From: an uncultured Erysipelotrichaceae bacterium
GTDB lineage: Bacteria; Bacillota_I; Bacilli_A; RF39; UBA660
Direction of reading: 5' to 3'
DNA length: 7,228 bases
NCBI GenBank assembly: GCA_902803685.1
Contig: CADCQR010000002.1
Span: forward strand, 1-7,228
Below the pieces are notes generated by a model. That model did not search any database and had not been told where the DNA came from. It worked only from the letters and a program-made list of their open reading frames with translations. A program made the position numbers and the translations under genes. Shown one piece after another: positions 1 through 4,823 of the stretch (its first letter is position 1; the number at the start of each line of letters is the position of its first letter).

Positions 1-46
1 AACAGTGGTTTTGGAGACCATTATTATACCATTTAACTAATCCCCT
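1..46 (-). tRNA. tRNA-Trp (anticodon CCA), 5' part only, cut by the left edge
   Basis: Read on the minus strand from 46 downward, the sequence starts AGGGGAT (acceptor 5' strand), then TA, then a D-arm with stem GTTA/TAAT around a loop containing the conserved GG. The anticodon stem TGGT/ACCA follows, closing the 7-base loop CTCCAAA with anticodon CCA (plus positions 12-14). This matches the usual Bacillota tRNA-Trp, whose 5' end is AGGGG. The variable loop, T-arm and acceptor 3' strand lie outside the window, so the acceptor pairing cannot be checked. The outermost anticodon-stem pair (27-43) appears to be an A-C mismatch. In many Bacillota this tRNA precedes secE-nusG; here that region would be beyond the left edge, so this is only an expectation. 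A CCA anticodon reads UGG alone, which fits the standard code. Confidence 0.87.
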
Positions 47-51
47 ATTGA

Positions 52-81
52 TTAATAATATTTAGTTAAGTTTTAATCCAA
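52..81 (-). promoter_or_regulatory. weak promoter candidate for tRNA-Trp
   Basis: On the minus strand TTGGAT (76-81) is followed by TATTAA (52-57) with an 18-bp spacer, or by TATTAT (55-60) with a 15-bp spacer. Either would start transcription near position 45-48, at the very 5' end of the tRNA, which is tight for a precursor. No other tRNA lies upstream within 47-220, so the tRNA should be the first member of its transcript. The region is so AT-rich that such boxes arise by chance. Confidence 0.25.
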
Positions 82-157
82 GTATATTGAAACTCAACAA
101 ATAAATATTAGCATAAACATAAAATTTATTCAATATCTAATTTTTTATTTATTTTTA

Positions 158-186
158 TTGAACAAAACACTACAATGAATTAAAAT
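158..186 (+). promoter_or_regulatory. sigma-A-type promoter for the 323-residue protein gene
   Basis: TTGAAC (158-163), a 17-bp spacer and TAAAAT (181-186) form a good housekeeping promoter. It would start transcription near 193, giving a leader of about 28 nt before the ATG at 221. The -10 box lies between the two arms of a perfect inverted repeat (171-177 and 191-197). Confidence 0.6.
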
Positions 187-197
187 ATTACATTGTA
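171..197. promoter_or_regulatory. inverted repeat around the -10 box, candidate operator
   Basis: TACAATG (171-177) and CATTGTA (191-197) are a perfect 7-bp inverted repeat separated by 13 bp. The arm centres are 20 bp apart, close to two helical turns, as expected for a dimeric repressor binding one DNA face. The site covers the -10 box and the likely start point, so occupancy should block transcription. No regulator gene is visible in the window; the operator role is inference. Confidence 0.4.
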
Positions 198-207
198 TTA
201 TTTAAGC

Positions 208-215
208 GTGAGGGG
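208..215 (+). promoter_or_regulatory. ribosome binding site
   Basis: GTGAGGGG lies 5 nt before the ATG at 221. The purine run is a reasonable Shine-Dalgarno match and fixes this ATG as the start of the 323-residue protein. Confidence 0.6.
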
Positions 216-220
216 ATAAA

Positions 221-1192
221 ATGGATTTATTAAATTACATAAAAACTTTAAATGATGATGAACTAGATGAATTTATTGAAAGTAGAATTGTCGCTTTAGA
301 AGAAAATTTTAAAAAAGTTAATTCAGGTGTTGATTTAGTTGGATACCGTCTAGATATAAATAATGATGAAATCATACTAGATCAAAATCCGAATACTAGG
401 GCTGTCAAATATGTTCATAAAGTGAGAGGATATCTTCCTAAAAATTTTAAAATTGTATATGGCTTCGATCATTTAAGTAATGGAAAAATTACTAATGGTG
501 GCAAATATTATTATTTAGACGATGATTCTTATATTAAAGACTTTATAAAAAGTATACGTGATGAAGATATTTCTGACGAGTTTGATCTTATCAATTATAT
601 TTATGATTACTTATCAATGTATTTCGGCGATGATGAAAATTGCAAAGTAAGTCGTGATGACATGTTCAAATTAATTGCTAAGGATGCTTGTAACTATTAT
701 AAACCAATTGAAGAACATAAATTAAGTGATTTTAAAGATCGTGGTAATGCATTATGTTCTGAGCGTTCAATTGTAGGACAAAATATTATGAGCTTTTTTA
801 ATTTAGATACCATACTTCTTTTTGGTCACATGGAAGGTCAGACTAATATAGGTGAGGATTCATACAGTGCTGATAATATTCATGCCTATAATATATTTAT
901 AAAAAGAGATAAACGAGGAATACCAGATTATGAAAATGATGTTTATTTAGTGGATTTTACTAACCCTGAAATAGTTTATGATATTGATGGAAAGATTAAG
1001 TACGCTAATCCATTTGTTTTTCAATTAGAAAATGGATTTCATAGACTTATAGATTTTCTGAATAAAGATGATTCTTTACAGACTTACTCATTAGACTATT
1101 TGTTAATAAATGGTACTGAATATCCATACAATTATTCTGGAAAAAGGAATTATTTTTCATTTCAAAAAGTGAAAAGTAAAGATAACAGTTAG
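221..1192 (+). CDS. uncharacterised protein, possible transglutaminase-like Cys-His-Asp enzyme
   Basis: A 323-residue acidic protein with no signal peptide or membrane segment, so probably cytoplasmic. I do not recognise a named family. The first 170 residues are helical-looking and rich in Asp, Glu and Lys. The second half has the motif order of transglutaminase-fold proteins: GNALCSERS with Cys179 at the start of a predicted helix, HAYN with His221 at the start of a strand (NIFIK), and YLVDFTNP with Asp245. The Cys-to-His spacing of 42 and His-to-Asp spacing of 24 resemble that superfamily, in which Cys-His-Asp performs peptidase or transglutaminase-like thiol chemistry. What is seen is the motifs; the fold and activity are inference, and the substrate is unknown. 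The gene has its own promoter (158-186) and RBS and is monocistronic here. It ends 3 bp from the converging mgtA stop. The start at 221 is supported by the upstream AGGGG. Confidence 0.85.
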   Translation: MDLLNYIKTLNDDELDEFIESRIVALEENFKKVNSGVDLVGYRLDINNDEIILDQNPNTRAVKYVHKVRGYLPKNFKIVYGFDHLSNGKITNGGKYYYLDDDSYIKDFIKSIRDEDISDEFDLINYIYDYLSMYFGDDENCKVSRDDMFKLIAKDACNYYKPIEEHKLSDFKDRGNALCSERSIVGQNIMSFFNLDTILLFGHMEGQTNIGEDSYSADNIHAYNIFIKRDKRGIPDYENDVYLVDFTNPEIVYDIDGKIKYANPFVFQLENGFHRLIDFLNKDDSLQTYSLDYLLINGTEYPYNYSGKRNYFSFQKVKSKDNS

Positions 1193-1195
1193 ATA

Positions 1196-3787
1196 TTAAA
1201 GCCATTTCCCTGTCTTTTTGATGTAAACTTTTTTTACTATTTCTGCCAAAATAGAATATAAAATAATTAGTAGTATAATAAATAAATAATAATTTAGAGG
1301 TAAAATTTCAAAATTAAATGCAGTGATATTATGTAGTAAAATAGGTGTAAGAATAGTTCCTATTATAGTAGCAATTGTTGCTAAAGTTAATCGTATATCA
1401 GCATGAGACTGAATTATTGGCATTTTACTTGTTCTTACAAAATGGATAATTAGGCTTTCACTTATTAGGCATTCTACAAACCATGCAGTTTGAAAATAAG
1501 TTTCATAATTTTGATTGTATCCAAACACAAACCAAAATATAGCAAAGGCTAAAATATCTATTGCCGAAGAAGTTATTCCCATAACATTCATGAAACTACC
1601 CAAGTCTTTTGTATCCCACTTATGTGGTTTTTCTATGAATTCTTTATCAACATTATCATACGGGATAGCTATTTGTGAAATTTCAAACAAGAAATCTTGT
1701 ATTAACAATTGTATTGGAACTAATGGTAAGAACGGCAAAAATATACTTGAAATAACTAAGCTAAATACATCGCCAAAATCAGAACTCAAAGCCATTTTCA
1801 TAAATTTGGTAATGTTTCCATAAACAATTCTTCCCTCAACTACTCCGTCATATACTACCTCTAGGTCTTTTTCTAATAGAATGATATCACTAGCTTCTTT
1901 TGCGATGTCTGTAGCTGTATTTACACAAATACCTACATCTGCTAATTTAAGCGAAGGAGAATCATTGACACCATCTCCCATATATCCGACAACATGACCG
2001 TTATTTTTTAGTAACCTTATTATTCTCTCTTTTTGCATTGGATTCATCCTAGCGAAAATATTCACAGATTCAACTTCTTTTGATAATTCTTTATCTGATA
2101 ATTTATCAATATCTTTCCCTAATAATATCCTATTATTATTTATTCCGACAAGATTACATATTTTGTTTGTTGTATATTGATTATCTCCTGTAATTAACTT
2201 TGTTTTTACACCTATCTTTGATAAGTTATTTAGCATTTCTTTAGCATCGTCTTTTGGAGGATCAAGAAAAGCTACTAATCCTATAAATACCATATTATTT
2301 TCATCTTTTTTATTAAAAGTGTTGACTCCAGAGTATTCCCGTTTGGAAGCTAAGGCAATAACTTGCATTCCATCTTCTTCTAGTTTTTTTACTATATTTT
2401 CAACGTTTGCTATTACTTCTAAGTTTAGTTCTATTTTTTTACCATGATATAAAACTTTATCACATATTGAGATTATTTCTTCTAGTGCTCCCTTTGTAAA
2501 CATCCTATATTTTTTTGTTTCCTTTTCCTCCACTACGACGCTCATTCTTTTTCTTTCATAATCGAAAGGAATTTCATCAATTTTTTTATATTTTTTTAAA
2601 ATTAGCTCTAATTTATTGTCTTCTCCATATGAAATAATTGCTTTATCAACAATGTTCTTTAAGCCAGTACTAAAATAACTATTTAGGTATGCATATTCTA
2701 ATATTGACTCATCGTCATCTCCTTCAACATTTAAATATTTTTGTAAAACTATTCTATCTTCAGTTAATGTTCCTGTTTTATCAGTGCACAATATATCTAT
2801 AGCACCTAGATTTTGTATTGAATTCATATTTTTTACTAAAGTCTTTTTTTTAGCTAGCACTTTAGTACCTCTAGTCAAATTTACATTAATAATCATCGGT
2901 AACATGCTTGGTGTTATACCGACTGCTACTGATAAACTAAATAGAATACCTTCTAAAAAATTTCCTCTTATAAAGGAATATACAACAAAAACAAAAATAC
3001 AAACAACAGCCATATATTTTATTAGCATATTAGTAATTTTATCTATTCCTTTTTCAAAATTAGTCTTTTCTTTTTTTTGTGATATGTTTTTGCTGATATT
3101 ACCTAAATAAGTGGTAAAACCTGTTTTGATAACAATACCCGCTCCACTACCGCTTACTACATTACTTCCCATAAAGCATATATTATTTATATTAAATAAC
3201 TCTTCTGTTGAATTTACTTTAACACCCTTTTCAATTGGAATATTTTCGCCAGTAAAAGTAGCTTGATTAACAAATAAATCTTTTGCCTCAACAATAATCA
3301 TATCAGCAGGGATAAGAGTACCTGCATTTAATTTGACAACATCACCAACAACTATATTTTCTGTGTTTATTTCCTCAATCTCATTATCTCTTAATACATG
3401 GGCAGTCGTATATATCTGCCCTTTTAATTTTTGGTTAAATTTATAAACACTATACTCTTGAAAATATCTTATTAATCCACTAATTATTGCTAAAAATATG
3501 ATTATATAGCTTCCTAAAGCATCGCTTAAAAAGAAATTTATGATAGCCAAAAATATCAATATAAAAATAAACTTATCATTAAATGATTCTAATAGAAACT
3601 TGATTCTACTTTTATTTTTCTTAGGTACTACTATATTTAATCCGTTCTCTTCTATCCGATTTGTAGCCTCTTCACTAGATAGACCAACATCTGATGTTTT
3701 AAAATTATATATTAGTTCCGTTTTAGACATTTTTGATATTTCAAAATATGTAAAGTCTTTCTTACTTTTATTTGCATTTAATTGCAT
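1196..3787 (-). CDS. mgtA: magnesium-translocating P-type ATPase (MgtA/MgtB type, P3B)
   Basis: An inner-membrane pump that uses ATP to import Mg2+ in the characterised family. Numbering is from the chosen start (863 residues; family usually about 890-900). Motifs in order: actuator TGEN at 179-182 (commonly TGES); M4 TPSMLPM near 292-298; phosphorylation DKTGT at 336-340 with catalytic Asp336; nucleotide-binding KGA at 432-434; TGDN at 533-536; hinge GDGVND at 604-609. Ten membrane segments are predicted: about 72-87, 93-108, 254-273, 281-302, 671-689, 691-709, 735-756, 767-785, 800-818 and 833-851. Stretches such as IDEIPFDYERKRMSVVV and FLDPPK closely match enterobacterial MgtA recalled from memory. 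Start: ATG codons also occur at 3802 and 3793, but only 3787 has a well-placed AGGTGAT, so I prefer it; the longest form would be 868 residues. Odd points: the M4 Glu of MgtA is Ser294, and the M6 Asn and Asp are Asp698 and Glu702. Magnesium transport is likely but the ion is not proven. No M-box leader is present. Confidence 0.95.
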   Translation of the reverse strand: MQLNANKSKKDFTYFEISKMSKTELIYNFKTSDVGLSSEEATNRIEENGLNIVVPKKNKSRIKFLLESFNDKFIFILIFLAIINFFLSDALGSYIIIFLAIISGLIRYFQEYSVYKFNQKLKGQIYTTAHVLRDNEIEEINTENIVVGDVVKLNAGTLIPADMIIVEAKDLFVNQATFTGENIPIEKGVKVNSTEELFNINNICFMGSNVVSGSGAGIVIKTGFTTYLGNISKNISQKKEKTNFEKGIDKITNMLIKYMAVVCIFVFVVYSFIRGNFLEGILFSLSVAVGITPSMLPMIINVNLTRGTKVLAKKKTLVKNMNSIQNLGAIDILCTDKTGTLTEDRIVLQKYLNVEGDDDESILEYAYLNSYFSTGLKNIVDKAIISYGEDNKLELILKKYKKIDEIPFDYERKRMSVVVEEKETKKYRMFTKGALEEIISICDKVLYHGKKIELNLEVIANVENIVKKLEEDGMQVIALASKREYSGVNTFNKKDENNMVFIGLVAFLDPPKDDAKEMLNNLSKIGVKTKLITGDNQYTTNKICNLVGINNNRILLGKDIDKLSDKELSKEVESVNIFARMNPMQKERIIRLLKNNGHVVGYMGDGVNDSPSLKLADVGICVNTATDIAKEASDIILLEKDLEVVYDGVVEGRIVYGNITKFMKMALSSDFGDVFSLVISSIFLPFLPLVPIQLLIQDFLFEISQIAIPYDNVDKEFIEKPHKWDTKDLGSFMNVMGITSSAIDILAFAIFWFVFGYNQNYETYFQTAWFVECLISESLIIHFVRTSKMPIIQSHADIRLTLATIATIIGTILTPILLHNITAFNFEILPLNYYLFIILLIILYSILAEIVKKVYIKKTGKWL

Positions 3788-3791
3788 ATCC

Positions 3792-3798
3792 ATCACCT
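3792..3798 (-). promoter_or_regulatory. ribosome binding site that decides the mgtA start
   Basis: On the minus strand AGGTGAT is a 7-base match to the anti-Shine-Dalgarno complement and ends 4 nt before the ATG at 3785-3787. It overlaps or abuts the two upstream in-frame ATGs (3800-3802 and 3791-3793), which have no comparable site of their own. This favours the 863-residue product. Confidence 0.7.
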
Positions 3799-3832
3799 GC
3801 ATTGTTTACTCAAATTTATTATTACATTACTT

Positions 3833-3861
3833 ATTTTAATAAAAAATATAATAAATTTAAA
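3833..3861 (-). promoter_or_regulatory. promoter candidate for mgtA
   Basis: On the minus strand TTTAAA (3856-3861), a 17-bp spacer and TAAAAT (3833-3838) give a plausible sigma-A promoter with a start near 3826 and a leader of roughly 40 nt. The same TTTAAA -35 with 17-bp spacing is used by the neighbouring 242-residue gene. The surroundings are almost pure A/T, so chance matches are likely. Confidence 0.4.
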
Positions 3862-3874
3862 TAATTTTTTATCT

Positions 3875-3890
3875 ACACTATCTATAGTAT
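3875..3890. promoter_or_regulatory. inverted repeat upstream of the mgtA promoter, candidate regulator site
   Basis: ACACTAT (3875-3881) and ATAGTAT (3884-3890) form an inverted repeat with a 2-bp centre and one mismatch; the inner 5 bp are perfect. It lies just upstream of the proposed mgtA -35 box, between it and the terminator of the preceding gene. That position would suit an activator, or a repressor if the true promoter lies further upstream. No cognate regulator is visible. Confidence 0.3.
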
Positions 3891-3893
3891 TCT

Positions 3894-3917
3894 TAAAAAA
3901 AACAGCTTTATGCTGTT
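3894..3917 (-). terminator. intrinsic terminator of the 242-residue protein gene
   Basis: On the minus strand AACAGC, loop ATAAA and GCTGTT form a perfect 6-bp hairpin (3901-3917). It is followed by a run of T reaching 3895, which includes the last stem bases. The hairpin begins 5 nt after the TAG stop at 3923-3925. It separates this gene from mgtA, which lies downstream on the same strand, so mgtA should rely on its own promoter. Confidence 0.85.
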
Positions 3918-3922
3918 AATTT

Positions 3923-4651
3923 CTATGTTTCGCTAGGACTACTATTCGTTGAAGTTATATTATTGATTAATTCTTGATATTGTTTCATAAGTGCTTCATC
4001 TGTAAAAACTACTTTATCATTTTCTACTGACCAACTATTTCTATTCTGAGACAAAAATTCAAATATATTATAAATATTTTCTAATATTTTGCTCGTTTCC
4101 AAAAGATGTTCAGATATTTCTTTTTCTTTTTCTGTTTGCTTTATATCGCCAACAATTTCTCTATAATATTCTACATAGTAGCTACTCAAACTGCTATCTA
4201 AGTAAGACAAAACCTTTTTTTCATCATTCATTGAATCAAGTTTTACTTTTAATTTATCTATTCTATTTCTATATGCGCTTATTAATAATTTTGAATTAAT
4301 AAAGTCTTTACCATCACTTTTTAGATTATCTGGTGATAAAAGCGCTGCTACGGAAATATTATTATAAATATATATAATATCATTCCTTATTGCAAGATAA
4401 TCCCTTACATAGTTCTTGTATGCTCTTTCGACTTTATAGTAATCACCAGTTGATATAGTAGTATTTAATTTTTTCTTAAGTTTTTCTTCATCAAAATCTG
4501 TTGATTCTAAAATATTGGTAATCTCTTCTACTTCTTTGTTAAGCTTTTGCTCTGTTTTTATACCTTGGTAAATTCCTACCCCTACTAGTATACAAAATAA
4601 TAGAAAAGTTACGCCAAATGTAATCAATATTGCTATTATTGCTTTTTTCAT
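3923..4651 (-). CDS. membrane-anchored protein of unknown function with a helical extracytoplasmic domain
   Basis: A 242-residue protein. It opens with MKK and one hydrophobic segment at about residues 4-29, a signal-anchor pattern that would leave the rest outside the membrane. Cys20 in the segment (LLFC) does not fit a lipobox, so it is probably not a lipoprotein. Residues 30-215 are charged, Lys/Glu-rich and predicted helical, with coiled-coil-like stretches (residues 33-65 and about 170-195). The stretch STGDYYKVERAYKNYVRDY (67-85) resembles a motif I recall from uncharacterised small membrane-anchored proteins of gut Bacillota; that link is memory-based and unverified. The tail is Ser/Thr/Asn-rich. 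No catalytic residues are apparent. AAGGAG 9 nt before the ATG supports the start. It is a single-gene unit with its own promoter and terminator, divergent from valS. Confidence 0.85.
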   Translation of the reverse strand: MKKAIIAILITFGVTFLLFCILVGVGIYQGIKTEQKLNKEVEEITNILESTDFDEEKLKKKLNTTISTGDYYKVERAYKNYVRDYLAIRNDIIYIYNNISVAALLSPDNLKSDGKDFINSKLLISAYRNRIDKLKVKLDSMNDEKKVLSYLDSSLSSYYVEYYREIVGDIKQTEKEKEISEHLLETSKILENIYNIFEFLSQNRNSWSVENDKVVFTDEALMKQYQELINNITSTNSSPSET

Positions 4652-4660
4652 TATATTTTT

Positions 4661-4666
4661 CTCCTT
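4661..4666 (-). promoter_or_regulatory. ribosome binding site
   Basis: AAGGAG on the minus strand, 9 nt before the ATG at 4649-4651, is a strong Shine-Dalgarno site for the 242-residue protein. Confidence 0.8.
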
Positions 4667-4700
4667 ACTACGTTATTTGAATCGTTTATTTTATAGTTAT

Positions 4701-4729
4701 ATTATATATCATTTTTAATTACTTTTAAA
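4701..4729 (-). promoter_or_regulatory. promoter for the 242-residue protein gene
   Basis: On the minus strand TTTAAA (4724-4729), a 17-bp spacer and a perfect TATAAT (4701-4706) predict a start near 4694 and a leader of about 43 nt. An overlapping extended -10 reading, TG followed by A and TATATA, is also possible. Its -35 box lies 11 bp from the oppositely oriented -35 of valS. Confidence 0.6.
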
Positions 4730-4740
4730 CCCTTAAATAA

Positions 4741-4768
4741 TTGATTTTTCTAGTATCTTTATTATAAT
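4741..4768 (+). promoter_or_regulatory. promoter for valS
   Basis: TTGATT (4741-4746), a 16-bp spacer and a perfect TATAAT (4763-4768) form a sigma-A promoter. Transcription would start near 4775, leaving a leader of about 49 nt before the valS ATG. That is too short for a T-box riboswitch. Confidence 0.65.
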
Positions 4769-4786
4769 ATAGATAAAGAGTTTATG

Positions 4787-4811
4787 CTCTATATTTTTAT
4801 TATTTATAGAG
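4787..4811 (+). promoter_or_regulatory. leader hairpin abutting the valS ribosome binding site
   Basis: CTCTATA (4787-4793) and TATAGAG (4805-4811) are a perfect 7-bp inverted repeat with an 11-nt loop, ending exactly where the AAAGGAG site begins. The CTCT of the left arm could instead pair with AGAG at 4777-4780, so two small alternative hairpins are possible. The stem is AU-rich and weak; any translational control is inference. Confidence 0.35.
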
Positions 4812-4818
4812 AAAGGAG
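4812..4818 (+). promoter_or_regulatory. valS ribosome binding site
   Basis: AAAGGAG lies 5 nt before the ATG at 4824, a near-consensus Shine-Dalgarno site that fixes the start. Confidence 0.85.
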
Positions 4819-4823
4819 TTTTT

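Noticed and set aside
1153..1176. Weak hairpin TTTTCA/TGAAAA near the end of the 323-residue gene as a terminator
   Set aside because: The stem is nearly all A-T, lies inside the coding sequence, and is not followed by a T-run on either strand.
1515..1823. Plus-strand open frame of 102 codons inside mgtA
   Set aside because: It lies wholly antisense to conserved P-type ATPase sequence, lacks a convincing RBS and encodes nothing recognisable.
2784..3110. Plus-strand open frame of 108 codons inside mgtA
   Set aside because: Antisense shadow of the M3-M4 and phosphorylation-site region; its hydrophobicity mirrors the membrane segments of the real gene.
3788..3802. Five-residue N-terminal extension of mgtA starting at 3802
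   Set aside because: The 7-base AGGTGAT site is correctly spaced only for the ATG at 3787; the two earlier ATGs overlap or abut it.
3540..3839. Plus-strand open frame of 99 codons over the mgtA 5' end
   Set aside because: Antisense to the mgtA N-terminus and its promoter, with no RBS or family match.
4580..4600. Possible lipoprotein cysteine (Cys20) in the 242-residue protein
   Set aside because: The preceding residues LLF do not fit a lipobox, which needs a small residue directly before Cys, and the hydrophobic segment continues past it.
4652..4823. T-box riboswitch ahead of valS
   Set aside because: No conserved T-box sequence of the AGGGTGGNACCGCG type is present, and the leader is only about 49 nt.
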